The translations under genes were made by a program, and so were the position numbers. DNA of 64,000 bases from Ophiura sarsii. Its lineage: Eukaryota > Echinodermata > Ophiuroidea > Amphilepidida > Ophiuridae. Below are positions 1-10,780 of the stretch, one piece after another (position 1 is the first letter of the stretch; each line of letters starts with the position of its first letter). The stretch spans positions 5,346,839 to 5,410,838 of the forward strand of contig CM069444.1 in the NCBI GenBank assembly GCA_035610835.1, given 5' to 3'. The notes under the pieces are model-generated. The model was not told where the DNA came from, did no database searches, and saw only the letters and a list, made by a program, of their open reading frames with translations.

Positions 1-419
1 TGACATTAATTATTTTAACATTGATGAAATATTGTGACATTTTGGCATGTCGTCTATAGACGCCTGCCGCGTGGAAAGTGTGAAGCTACTTATACGTAAA
101 TACCATCACAATGGCTACCTTGATAACATATAGTTTGACCTACACGGGAACAAAATGCTAATGATACCTGGTCACATATATTGTTTAAGAAATTGAATAA
201 AGAATGCTGTTGTTTATGTTTACCATTACGATTCTACCCCGTTCGTTAAAAGTGTCAGACTATTCTAACCCCGATTTGCCAGCTTTTCGAGGGTAATAAA
301 CTTACCCCTCCTACTCCATTTCTCAGATTCATTTAACACCACCTGTTTATTGCCAGGGCATTTGCTAAACTACCATCGCTCTCTTATGCATGGCCTAAGG
401 CTTGGTATTGTTCCATGGA
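1..419. other. No gene seen
   Basis: I see no supported exon or RNA gene. A short segment near 68-90 (GCCGCGTGGAAAGTG) resembles the motif beside the gypsy insertion near 16,197 and the one near 30,505, so this is probably part of an interspersed repeat. Confidence 0.4.
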
Positions 420-910
420 TATTTTCCTGGGTTGAACTAGAAGCCCAAAGAGTTACTGTTGAAAATGGTTTTGTTAACAAAAAATGTAAAATGTTGTAAA
501 ATCAAAAGTTCAAATTGAAAAAAAAATAACAATATAATATCACTAGAGCAGATTTTAGTTTAAAAAATGAGCCCAATGGGGCTGAAAGTCAATATATGTG
601 GCAAGTCATTAAGTCATGTGGCACGATTGTAGACTGCTTTGGTCATTTTCCCCTTGTCCCAGCGTGCGGTCATTGGTGTTAGATCGACCAATTCTTGAGT
701 TGAACTAATACCCCAACACGCGATTTTTGTTCAATGTTTGAACTTCAATTTGTTTAAAAAATAGTGCTATTTCAGATTTGGTAAAATCTAAAGTTCAAAT
801 TTCGAGAGAAGTTACGATATAGAACAGATTTAATGTTTTAAAAATTAGCCAAATGGGGCTACAAATCAACACATGTGGCAAGGCACACGGCAGGAGTGTA
901 GACTGCCTTT
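420..910. repeat. Two degenerate tandem copies of a ~270-bp repeat
   Basis: The stretch ending in ATGGGGCTGAAAGTCAA near 575-595 recurs near 852-872 as ATGGGGCTACAAATCAA. In both copies it is preceded by a GTTGAACTA..CC segment, an AAAATC(A/T)AAAGTTCAAATT segment and a TTTAAAAA run, and followed by GTAGACTGC. The copies are diverged, so the duplication is old. No coding capacity is evident. Confidence 0.6.
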
Positions 911-1323
911 CGGGTCGTCCCGACAGGTGGTCCAGGATGTTCACACCATTCACACCATGTCCAAACGCACATACTAGCGTCATGGCCAGTTCAACCTGTC
1001 AAAAACAAAAATCTCAAATTATACAGGTAACTGGAACGTAATGTTACATGCTAATGTGTCTTGATGTTACGTTTGTTTTTATAGTGTATGACCAATGTGA
1101 ACAAGGCACAACAAGAAAGTTAACTTTAGGAAACCTCCATGCCCTTTATGTCCATATGAGCACTTTACTGACTTAATATCTCTATGCGTTGTTGATACCA
1201 CGTTTATCATGTTTTATAACACGTACCGGTATTATTAACTATATAAAATAACGACGGTTTGGAGCTACACAATTATTTACAGTAGAGCTTTTTCACGAGA
1301 GAAAGAAAGAACGAAACTGTGTA

Positions 1324-1605
1324 TTAACCCTAACCCCGGTTTAGGATTTTTGACCAGGATCACAATTTTCGAGGAAAAAACACCAACTAAATCTCCGGGA
1401 ACCTGCCGGGATTCGATCCGGGGACCCTCCGTTCTCAAGCCCCACCTTCCAACCACTAAGCCACGGCCCTCAGCTACACATTCGTGCAGTATACTGCACT
1501 CATTATATAGGCTCGGTTGACTACGTCATCGAAAACCGACGGCGCATGCGTTTGGAGAGGGACTTTGGATTAGCATTGTTTAGCACTCAGGGGGGTTAGG
1601 GTTAA
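1324..1605. repeat. SINE/MITE-like element, copy 1, with telomere-like inverted ends
   Basis: The element begins TTAACCCTAACCCC and ends GGGGTTAGGGTTAA, so its termini are inverted repeats that resemble TTAGGG telomere units. Inside, on the minus strand near 1396-1471, is a tRNA-like segment with an A-box-like TGGCTTAGTGG and a B-box-like GGATCGAATCC. A second nearly identical copy lies 36 bp downstream. The tRNA-like part suggests a SINE and the inverted ends suggest a MITE; both readings are inference. Confidence 0.7.
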
Positions 1606-1641
1606 TAGAACACACACAAAAAAACTTCTTTTTTTTTACCA

Positions 1642-1923
1642 TAACCCTAACCCCGGTTTAGGATTTTTGACCGGGATCACAATTTTCGAGGAAAAAACAC
1701 CAACTAAATCTCCGGGAACCTGCCGGGATTCGATCCGGGGACCCTCCGTTCTCAAGCCCCACCTTCCAACCACTAAGCCACGGCCCTCAGCTACACATTC
1801 GTGCAGTATACTGCACTCATTATATAGGCTCGGTTGACTACGTCATCGAAAACCGACGGCGCATGCGTTTGGAGAGGGAATTTGGATTAGCATTTTTTAG
1901 CACTCAGGGGGGGTTAGGGTTAA
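1642..1923. repeat. SINE/MITE-like element, copy 2, with telomere-like inverted ends
   Basis: This is nearly identical to the copy at 1324-1605 and in the same orientation, with the same TAACCCTAACCCC start and TTAGGGTTAA end. The only differences I noticed are a few substitutions (for example ACCAGG versus ACCGGG near the left end) and one extra G near the right end. Such similarity points to recent duplication or two recent insertions. Confidence 0.7.
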
Positions 1924-2148
1924 AGACAGTATCGTCTGTTCTAATGAGTAATTGTTTCATCAATGTTGAATATAAATGTCTGAGAAGTATATTACCATGA
2001 TCAGCGTTATTGTACTGTACGCCACGGGTAAACAAACTGCTGATGAGCAGTTACACATATGTTTTAAAGACATCTTTCTTTGTATGCTACATTAGTTGCT
2101 GGATGTTCCGTTTGTTTGGTGTAAGATTCGACGTGAACAAACAATTAA

Positions 2149-2360
2149 GGACGAAATAAAAAAAAACACCTCTTAAATCGCCCTGTATGCGATTGGATAC
2201 ATTTTCTATATAGATTAATTGTGAGTATTCTCTATTAAACTATATAGTGTTGGGTATTTTTAAAATTCGTCATATCATAGAGTCAAATGAATAATTTATA
2301 AATGGAACTAAATCAAACAATTTCATCATCGATGAATCACGCTAACAGGCGACTTCGTCC
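2149..2360. mobile_element. Short MITE with TTAA flanks
   Basis: The 212-bp stretch starts GGACGAA and ends TTCGTCC, and is flanked on both sides by TTAA (2145-2148 and 2361-2364). TTAA duplication is typical of piggyBac- and Kolobok-type DNA transposons. The terminal repeat is only about 7 bp, so the call is tentative. There is no coding sequence. Confidence 0.45.
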
Positions 2361-2380
2361 TTAATAGAAAATCAACGTAC

Positions 2381-2622
2381 CTTGTATTTATCATTATCAT
2401 GATACACAGAATGTTGAAAATTAGGATATTTGTTGATAACCACACTATAAGGATCCACACCACTAAATAAAGGCCTGTTGCATTGGGTTGCATGACCCTC
2501 CTTTAAGTGAAATACATGAAAATACTCCAAAAGTAGTGTTATTGGTAAAACATTTGATCTGATGATTATTAAATGAAGATTATCAAACAATATCACTGCA
2601 AATTTTCTTCTTTTGACCAATT
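2381..2622 (-). CDS. Candidate internal coding exon, unknown protein
   Basis: I do not recognise this product. On the minus strand an open frame of about 80 codons is bounded by a consensus acceptor (ATACAG before 2622) and a strong donor (AAG|GTACGT, donor at 2380-2375). The 242-bp exon enters in phase 1 and leaves in phase 0. The translation has ordinary protein composition, with a hydrophobic N-terminal third (FAVILF...LHLIII) followed by a polar part with aromatic residues. No partner exon with matching phase was found; the nearest candidate, 4271-4366, ends in phase 0. It could be a real exon of a gene lying off the window to the left, or chance. Confidence 0.35.
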
Positions 2623-3268
2623 CTGTATGGTTTTATGGTCATTTTAGAGACTTAAATTATTATTTAGAATTGCTTAGACCATGTAGACATAGGCTAGGCC
2701 TGGGCACTCTACAAACATGCGTATCTTCGACAGGGCTTATCTCAAATATGCCTTAACCTTATTTATTTTTGTTGTTTGCAGGAAAGCCAAGACCATGATT
2801 TCCATACAAAATGTAAAATTGAAGCAACGAGTGTTTTATAAGCGAGAAAATGGCGTTTAATTATGGTCCATTTTATACAGTAGGTAAAGGGATTTAGTTA
2901 GTGGTGTGAATCCATAAAAATGTGCTGTAAATTGAATTACAGGCGTACAATCATGACAATAATGTTACCCCATTCGTTGTGCATGTTCTCGTATAATCTC
3001 GCGTCTAGAAAAAACGCACCCAGAGGCCTCCATTGCATTGTATTGGGATCGTACAAGTATGGATTGAATCCCCGTGGGCTACACATTACTACACACTCAA
3101 CACGTTGGCAAGGGAGCTATTCAATCTTGAATTACAGCAATGTGTTTGTTTATAAGGTGACTGATATTGGCTTCTGAGAGGCAACTTATGTTTAGAAATC
3201 AATTGCCTGGTGAATTTGACTGATCCGACGAATTGTGTTTCATACTTTGAGCTCACATACACTCATGT

Positions 3269-3459
3269 AGGCCCGGCCGCGATTTTTTTTTTACTAGTAA
3301 ACATTTGTATGGGCTCACATGTAAAATCAGTTAGAATTTTTTTAATTATTTTTAAAAATCATTTTATTCAGTGAGTTTTGCTTTATTCCGTATTAAAACG
3401 AAATAAATAAATTTTTCAAATGTTTACTACATAGTAAAAAAAAAATCGCGGCCCGGCCT
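3269..3459. mobile_element. ~190-bp palindromic MITE
   Basis: Both ends carry inverted copies of AGGCCCGGCCGCGATTTTTT, followed inward by an A/T-rich stretch containing inverted TTTACTA and TAGTAAA blocks and matching AAATGTTTAC sequences. There is no coding capacity. Superfamily not determined because no clear target duplication is visible. Confidence 0.6.
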
Positions 3460-4270
3460 GTAGCTTTACGCCATTCTAAATACTCCGATAATAGCCTGCC
3501 AAACAGTTAAAGGCTCCCAGTTTTGCAATGTGTTATATCATCCGAGCACTAAATTCAAAATGACATATCTTGGTTGAAACATACACAGCACCCGAAGGGG
3601 ATTACTTGCCTTAAAATGCTGTCTGTAAAGGGGGCGAATTATGCATAATGTTCTCGAATATTGCCTGGTGGCAAACGTAATAGTAACCTGTCCTTAAATT
3701 AAAACTAGAATATGAAATATAAAGGGTGTACGTAATGATGTAAAGTAGGATTGTGTTTTTATGTGAACATTTAAATTGAACAAATCGATGCATGAATGTG
3801 ACCGAGCGTAAATGTTCGCGATATAATCCTGCTGAACTTATTCAAATAATTAGGCTTTCTGTCTTGATGATAATATGTCCAAACAAAATCATAAAAATAA
3901 GGAATAAGCAATTTGCGATTTGCCAACAAGGGGGAGGGCGTAAGCTCCAGATTCTTCATTACAAACAAACTGACAATTATTTATGCTGAGGAAATTTTGA
4001 AATATAATGTTATCGCTTGAATAGGCTGAGAAAGTGATCAAATCTGGCAATGAATTTCACCTAAATAGGAAATACAAGCCCAATAACCAGAGTTTGCTGA
4101 CTGATAAAACCCACGCGTTTTTTGTATGCGTTACAGTAAATGTATAAGAATGTTCAACAAGTTTGAAATAGGTCATGCAACCACACAACTATTCCCAGTG
4201 GCTCCACCAATCCCGCTAGCGAACTACTTTGAAAGCTCATAAGCCAAGAGTCAGAATTTCGTATATGTAC

Positions 4271-4366
4271 CTTACAGTTACGGATTTGCCAGACGATTTC
4301 CGATACCGATAACCAATAGGCATCCAGTAACGTGTGTTTAAAAAGCATACGCGACGGTGCTTCGTA
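4271..4366 (-). CDS. Candidate internal coding exon, unknown protein
   Basis: The 96-bp minus-strand open segment (32 codons) is bounded by an acceptor (CACTTCAG) and a donor (AAG|GTACAT). It enters and leaves in phase 0. The translation begins YEAPSRMLFKHTLL and ends WQIRNCK, which looks like ordinary protein sequence, but I recognise no family. The strand is the same as the candidate exon at 2381-2622, but the phases do not join directly, so at least one intermediate exon would be needed. Confidence 0.3.
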
Positions 4367-5067
4367 CTGAAGTGTCAACAGTTAAATCAAACCCTCCAAC
4401 CAAACGCTGTCATTCCGGAGCATTATCCGGTTTGATTACTCTGCTTGTAATGGTACCTTTGAACACATCACATTTTAGTTTACATTTACACTAAAGATTA
4501 AGATATATAAAACAGTGATTCATGGTGGCATTAGTTGTATTTGTTTATATCTATGCCATAACAAGTCAGGTGTTTTGATGTAGCGACCTCGTTTTGCTTT
4601 CCATGCTCTATTTGTTATTGTCATGTAATATTTTAATCTGAAAGGTTTCGAATACCCTAACAATGGGTTAAATGAAATGAAATCAGGTCAAAATGTCATT
4701 GCTATAATAGTGTTTGCAGATTTTCAAACGCATCCATGTATCTTTAAAGGTAAATGTGCTTCTGGGTAAGAGAAATCCCCATCAATACGTATTACAACTT
4801 GATAGAACTAATGCCACTGCAAACCAGGCAATGGTCTTCCTTCCTTTTGCATCACGAGGATTTAAAGCAGAATAGAAAATATGGCTCAACTTCATGTTTC
4901 GATATTGTTGAGCTGCTGAACACTCAAATAATACACTGACATGCCTCATATGCGTGTTTATGGCTTGAAAGGTGGGTAGAAATTGTTACTTGGTTACTTG
5001 ACCTTGATATCACAGCGGTAAATAGCTTCATGGTAGGCCTACTTGTAAAATGTACATATTGTTTATA

Positions 5068-6115
5068 ACCCTCGCCCTCCTGAGACGTTTTTGTAACAGC
5101 GTTAAGGGAACAGTTCCATTTGTACGCGATAAAAATTGCGAGAATGTTCCGGGCCCCGATGAGTTTTTTATCAGGCCCCGATGAGATTTTTATCGCGTAC
5201 AGTTGCGAGTAGCAAAGGATTATTTATCGAGTAGCGTATTACCGCTTGTTTAAATATAACGAAAGATAAGTAGTCGGTATGTAATTATAATTATATAATC
5301 ATGTATTGTAAACATTGATCATGGCGACATCTTGGCGCGGGGTTTGGATGTTTAACGTAAATTGTATTATCCTCGTATATTTGCTAAACAATGTCCCGCT
5401 CTATTTGCTAAGCATACCCCAGGGTATGGCAGAGGCCTCGTATCGGGCCCCGATGTCTATTTATCGGGGCCTGATGACTATTTTATCGCGTATCAACTTG
5501 AAAAACATCGGGTCCAAAACATATCAGGCCCCGATACAGTCGCGATAAATGTATCGCGTATAAATGGAACTGCTCCCTAACCAAGTTGGGAGGTGCCCCC
5601 CCCCCCCCCCCCACCCTAACAAATCCAAACCGAGATGCAGAGTATGCTTATTTGGGTACCATGGTATAGAGGTCTCTTCTTTCCATACATACCAAAAGAA
5701 GTACAAACATCTCGTATTCGTCTGTACAGTAAAAAATATCGCCCAAAATTTACATTTTAGCCAGCAAAGTTCCAAATATTTGAATTTCACCCGGTGTTTT
5801 GCTAATAAGTGTTGGAAATGATGTATCTAACATACACTATAATATTCCGGATCATACAATTCAGACGCTTGTCGAAATGACGATTTAAAATAATTGGAAG
5901 GTGACAACCACCCCCCCCCCCCCCCCCCCCCCACTACCCTCGGACCGTAGGGTGGTACCCTCAAATTTGTTTCCGTCAAAATGAGCTCAAGAGATGTAAA
6001 AGCGATCACCTAGACGCCCTAGGTCACTGTCCTGTGCTTATTAGCGCAATCAGCGAAATTGTTATGGGCTGAGTTGTACCCCCCCCCCCCCCCCCCCCTA
6101 TGAGGACGAGGGTTA
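5068..6115. mobile_element. ~1-kb poly(C)-bearing inverted-repeat element
   Basis: The ends are inverted: AACCCTCGCCCTCCTGAG on the left and ATGAGGACGAGGGTT on the right. The flanking host sequence matches an uninterrupted paralogous repeat at about 6530-6650, which runs straight through the insertion point. The element contains poly(C) runs near 5597, 5911 and 6079 and hosts a nested MITE at 5106-5577. No transposase is seen. Confidence 0.5.
5106..5577. mobile_element. Nested MITE with TAA target duplication (PIF/Harbinger-like)
   Basis: The left end reads GGGAACAGTTCCATTTGTAC and the right end is its inverted, slightly diverged copy (GGAACTGCTCCC). TAA lies on both sides (5103-5105 and 5578-5580), a 3-bp TWA duplication as in PIF/Harbinger. 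The interior repeats GGCCCCGAT and TATCGCG motifs in both orientations. Overlapping open frames here are by-products of these repeats. Confidence 0.55.
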
Positions 6116-6264
6116 AAAGTCCATGGTGTGTGTTATCTTTGAAGTGAAAAATTAACAGAGGATTACCATATAATCCCTAGAAGATTACTATATAATCCCT
6201 AGAGGATTACCTAGATTTTATTTATGATTTTATAATTTATAATTTGGTGTTCATGAATTTTTAA

Positions 6265-6510
6265 CACCGCTCACTGCATGCAACGTAATCGTATCGGATG
6301 GTGTTTAAGAATCACAGCGGCTGGTTTCAAACGACTTCTGACGCTGATAACATATGAGGCACCGTCTAGTATGCATTATAAACCTCGCATTAACACCCGT
6401 GGTACTAAAACCTCGCATTAACACCCGTGGTACTAAGAGCTCGTGGTACTAGTGTTGAATATATTGTGCTGAATGTCTCCGGATAATCTCTAGTAGGTAA
6501 TCCAAGCAAT
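6265..6510. repeat. Interspersed repeat, copy A
   Basis: The segment shares a long diverged match with 7315-7512, including ATATGAGGCACCGTCTAGT, TTGTGCTGAATGTCTC and GGATAATC..TAGTAGGTAA. Copy A has an internal 23-bp direct duplication (ACCTCGCATTAACACCCGTGG, twice near 6382-6430). Sequence around 6118-6215 and 6600-6660 belongs to the same repeat landscape. Confidence 0.6.
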
Positions 6511-7314
6511 TATTACCGGATAATTCCAAAAGGAGAGCACAGCGGTACATAGCTTCCTGGTACTTTGTTATAAAATGTCTATATTTCTTTGTCAAGTTCA
6601 CGGTGTGTATCATCTTTGAAATACAATATTAGCAGAGGATTACCCTGAAAGGTCCGAGAAATAAGCCGCTGAAATTTGATAGCTGATGTTTCACTTCATC
6701 ATAACAAATTTGGTAAGTGTTGACAGAACTTAACAATTAAAAACCCTCAAAACCTACAAAATGAACTAATGTTTATTTTGTTTTTAGGCAGTATTCCTAA
6801 TATCAGAAATATATTGTAATTTCAATAATCGGGGAGGGGTATGTGACTTGTTTGACTACTTGATTAGGTATAGGCCAGATGATTCTAAAATAAGGCGAAA
6901 ATACGACTTGTAGGTGCTCAAATTATATACCACACTGTGGAATCGGAAAGTACGTAACGTGGACAAACTAGCCGATAGAGGCCTCAAAAACATATGCACT
7001 TGACGAAATAATGTAATCAATTCATGTCCAATACGAAATTGTACCTAGTAATAAAGACAGAGCTTGCGATTTAACTACTGCAACTTAACGTATAACTCTG
7101 TAGTGTATGGTAATGACGAACATGAGAACATCTGCCTCGTGAAAAGCAAACTAGGTTGGTTCACAGAATATCTCCATTGGAAATCCAGAGTTAACTAATC
7201 CTTTCCACATCAATGGGGTCCTAGTAAAAGTTGTTATATGTTCATAAGCTTAAACTAAGCTCCTCATTCTCTTATTTAGGATATATAAGATCCAGACAGA
7301 AAAAAACCCAATGT

Positions 7315-7512
7315 TTAAACGCCGCCACTGCATACAGTGTAATCGCATCGGATAGTGTGGCAGAATCACAACGTTTTGTTTCATATGACTTATGACGCTA
7401 GAATATGAGGCACCGTCTAGTGCGCTTTTTAAACCTTGTATTTTGACACCTCTGATGCTGACATTTAACACATTGTGCTGAATGTCTCAGGATAATCCCT
7501 AGTAGGTAAATC
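7315..7512. repeat. Interspersed repeat, copy B
   Basis: This is the counterpart of 6265-6510, with the same block order and the same orientation. It is followed near 7740-7865 by another repeat unit into which the gypsy element inserted. No coding potential. Confidence 0.6.
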
Positions 7513-7865
7513 CGTAATATATACACTCCCAAAATGGTACCTCCTAGCTATAGCAGCGATAAAGTCAGTCCTCAAAGGTTTTCGCTATTGCATTATTGGA
7601 GCGTTTGTTTATTAATATGTAGTACACAACTTGTTGAACATATTCCCTTAGCACCTTCTATGCGGCAGGAGTCTGCAGACGACATTCCAAAATGTTACAT
7701 CATTTTTGAAAAATGTCAACATTATTTAATTTCATCACCATATTTGAAATCACCATGAGAAATGCATTGACATAAAAAAGTACAAATACGTAGTATTGGT
7801 TCAGTAATCATCAAGATAGACTTTGAAAATTGGGAACGGTTTCTGACAAATCTGTTTTGTATATG

Positions 7866-8329
7866 TGTTGTGACGCTAAATTTATATTGATATTATTAAT
7901 ATTATTATTAATTCTAGATATTTCCATATCTAGAATTCAGGCCATGATTGACTTGAAATGGCAACACCGTACTTCCGTATTCTGAATCCCATTCAGTCTA
8001 CGCGCCAATATATCTGACCAATTCGAGTCGTCGTGCCACGCTAACAACACCTCATGATAAGTTTAGGCCATATAGTTTTCAATTCACACAACAGGATTAG
8101 TGAGCTCTGAATTACAGAAGCTCACGATTGGTGCGTGTCATGTCATTTCTTTAGGATAGTCTGGATGCTGGGTGCTGTGTTCGTTTATAATATGAGTAAG
8201 TGAACTATTTATGATGAATTAATAAAATATATATATAAATAACTTGGAAGCTATATCCGTTATATTTATTCTGTGTGTTTTGATCCCCTCTCCGCCATGC
8301 GAGTATTTTCCCTAAAACCACGTCACAAT
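7866..8329 (+). repeat. 5' LTR of the gypsy element
   Basis: Starts TGTTGTGACG and ends CGTCACAAT, so the tips are inverted (TGTGACG/CGTCACA). It matches 15707-16170 at a constant offset of 7,841 with one visible mismatch. It contains the palindrome TCTAGATATTTCCATATCTAGA near 7914. The sequence after the LTR (TGGTGGAGAATTCG from about 8333) is where a primer binding site should be; I could not match it to a specific tRNA. Confidence 0.93.
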
Positions 8330-9365
8330 ATCTGGTGGAGAATTCGTTCGTTTTGATATTTTTATGTCAATGTTTATATTATTCCGGTCAATTTACCAGC
8401 CCCTTTATTTTGAATAATTAGGACTGTAGCTACAAAGTTGTATATGTATTTTGTTGTTCATCGCATCCAGTGTCGACGACTATAACTCAGCGTGGTGAGA
8501 CGGTTTGAATTCAGGTAGCATTTTGTTGGTATGCACTGCTGAAATGTAATTATATGTCTATTGAAATTTGTTTTATAGACCCAGAAAGGTCTATTAAAAT
8601 TGTGTTTAAAATAGTATACACGAAATACATGTAGTATGGCCTATCAATATTTAGGTCTTATTTACGCTGGCAATAATGGGCGCATTCTACATGTTCAACG
8701 TGGCAAGTCGATAAAGTCTTTTATATAATTGTTCCGATTTACAAGTCTCTGATAATCTGGTTCAAAAGTGCATGACCACGGTCTGATATCCATTGATAAA
8801 AGATTTTAATCCGAGATTGAAATTCTCGAGCGCGGTAAAATTCTATTGTGTAGATTTTATAAGCTCTTCTACTGGACAGGTGCGTTTCAGACAGACAATT
8901 TCTTCGGATGAAATAAATCTTGTTTATTTTTGAATGGACTGATTTCTAAATCAAGATACATAATATTGATACACTGCACTGCAATTGAATAAATATTTTA
9001 TATATTCAGCTGTAACTTGGGACTTTATTCATTTAATTTGATGTCAACTTTAAATTGTTGACTTGGATTTCATTGAGCTTTTAATTTTTTTTCTCATTGG
9101 TGAATTTAAACTTCATCAATTAAGTTCATTGTTAGTCTATTAATTAAATTTAATCATCAATCATAATCAATAAATTTTAATTGATAATCTTAATCAAGTT
9201 TAATAATTAATAAACTTGGTTCATGTTCAGATTTTTCAAATTTTGATTGAATTTGAACTTGAATTTTGATCTTGAACTTGAGATTGACTAAACATTTTTG
9301 TTGATTAAATTCCGAATTCTCTTTGGAATTAGCTGGTGATTTTGACATAGATTGTTAAAAAGGCA
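8330..9365 (+). other. Untranslated leader of the gypsy element
   Basis: The 1-kb stretch between the 5' LTR and gag is strongly AT-rich and has no long open frame. Near 9090-9310 it is made of short TTGAACTTG/TTAATCAA-like repeats. It is presumed 5' UTR with the packaging region. Confidence 0.6.
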
Positions 9366-10307
9366 ATGAGCGATAGCGATAGTGATAGTGATAGTTAGTC
9401 TGTTATATCACTTAATAGTATAGAGGAGGTTGAACTTGACGTAGCAAATATGGCTAAATATGATATGCATAATTGCGATATTAAATATTCTGGTAATCCA
9501 GATGATGACGTAGATAACTTCATTAGTAGATTTGAGACGTATGCTGAGCTGAGAGATTATACCGCGCCAAAATCTATACTTGCCTTACAAACAAAAGTTT
9601 ATGGAAATGCTCGCGTCTATTTGGATTCAATTCCTGATGCAGATAAGGATACCATAACCAAGATTAAAGATTTACTTAAAAGTAATTTCGAAGGTTCATC
9701 TTGGAAATGGAGCGTCGAATCTAAGCTGTTGTCGCGTAAGCAATTGACATCAGAAACACTTGACGACTATGCTTGTGAAATAATAAGATGGTGCAAGCAG
9801 GTTGGTAAATCTGAAGCAGAAAAATTATCTATTTTTGTTCGTGGTCTTTTGCCTTCTGTCAGAGCGTTTGTGTTTTCAAAAGAACCTGAATCATTTAAAC
9901 AAGCACTAGACGCCGCGAGATTGGGAATTTCAGTACAGCAAACGGCAAATGACTCGCTATTCGCACCCGCACAGTCACAAAATACTGAGCCCCAGGTAAA
10001 TAGCATTAATTCTGTTCTGGACACACTGACGGGAGTCGTGTCTAATATAGCCACCAGAATGGAGAAATTAGAACACGACAAACATGTCTCTTTTTCTTCC
10101 CCGTTAGATCGTACTTACAATTCGGATAGTATAAGTAGTTCCTCTCAACCTAGGCATCAACCTAGTCAAACTTGGAATCAACCAAGGCAGTCACAGGCCC
10201 CCTATAGATCGTACAGAAAATTAGTATGCAATAGGTGTGGTCGTGTGGGACATGGGTGGAGAAAATGCTATGCCAAATTTGACGTAAATAGGAATCTTTT
10301 AAACTAA
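9366..10307 (+). CDS. gag: Gag polyprotein of gypsy element, with an early in-frame stop
   Basis: Gag forms the particle in which the element RNA is reverse transcribed. From 9450 the frame is open for 285 codons to TAA at 10305-10307. The C-terminal part has a CCHC zinc knuckle (CNRCGRVGHGWRKC near residues 258-271 of that frame), and a Ser/Pro/Gln-rich linker precedes it. An ATG at 9366 lies in the same frame and begins an MSDSDSDSDS acidic repeat, but TAG at 9396-9398 interrupts it. The frame then stays open into 9450. The native start may therefore be 9366, with the stop a mutation; alternatively, translation begins at 9450. The last codons carry the -1 frameshift site leading into protease. 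Confidence 0.85.
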
Positions 10308-10362
10308 TAAACCCATCTGCTAGACAGAAAAAGAAACATGTTCCACGACATGTAGATGGGTT
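10298..10362 (+). promoter_or_regulatory. Programmed -1 frameshift signal (slippery site plus stem)
   Basis: The heptamer TTTAAAC (10298-10304) sits in the X XXY YYZ register of the gag frame, directly before the gag stop. After a 5-nt spacer, AACCCATCT (10310-10318) can pair perfectly with AGATGGGTT (10354-10362). An inner hairpin ACATG/CATGT (10336-10340/10349-10353) abuts that stem. The protease frame is the -1 frame and is open through this point. The heptamer class and spacing match known -1 frameshift elements; function is inferred. Confidence 0.8.
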
Positions 10363-10780
10363 AAGGTTTCAAAGATTTGAACATGTAAGAGGTGTAGACC
10401 GAAATGGCAATGCAAACCGTGTACCTCTTGATTTGAACAGACAGACATTTGGACAAAAATCGAATTCCAGTTTTTCACAAGCGCATATTGAGATTAATTT
10501 GTCTAAGTTGAATACCATAGCAGCATTTGTTAATGGTAACCCTGTTCAATGTTTGATTGATACAGGTGCATCTGTCAACATAATTGATCACGATTGGTTT
10601 CATGCTAATCTTTCCAATTTGCGTTTTTCTATAGAAAAATCACGTGTAGCTGAAGCACGCGCAGCAAATGGTAGTAGTTTGGAAATTACTGGATTCATAG
10701 TTTTGTCCATATCTGTCAATGGCACACAATTTCCTGTACCTATGAATATTGCTCGTAACTTAAGTACACGTATCATATAG
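10307..10780 (+). CDS. pro: Gypsy aspartic protease region of pol
   Basis: This frame is -1 relative to gag and open from upstream of the gag stop to TAG at 10778-10780. The retropepsin active site LIDTGASVNIID lies about 40 residues into the part that follows the Met at 10433. The basic stretch just after the frameshift probably corresponds to a gag-pol linker. The frame ends at the point where homologues continue into a conserved I-x-G-x-x-F-L segment before RT. That segment is present, but in the next frame from about 10777, so a small indel separates protease from RT. No slippery heptamer is visible here, which favours mutation. Confidence 0.85.
   Translation: MNPSARQKKKHVPRHVDGLRFQRFEHVRGVDRNGNANRVPLDLNRQTFGQKSNSSFSQAHIEINLSKLNTIAAFVNGNPVQCLIDTGASVNIIDHDWFHANLSNLRFSIEKSRVAEARAANGSSLEITGFIVLSISVNGTQFPVPMNIARNLSTRII

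Noticed and set aside
5315..5580. Overlapping plus-strand open frames with repeated GPD peptides
   Set aside because: They are translations of the inverted-repeat MITE interior (GGCCCCGAT words), not a gene.
9767..10081. 104-codon minus-strand open frame
   Set aside because: Antisense shadow of gag. Others within pol (13,100, 14,046, 14,385) are also shadows.
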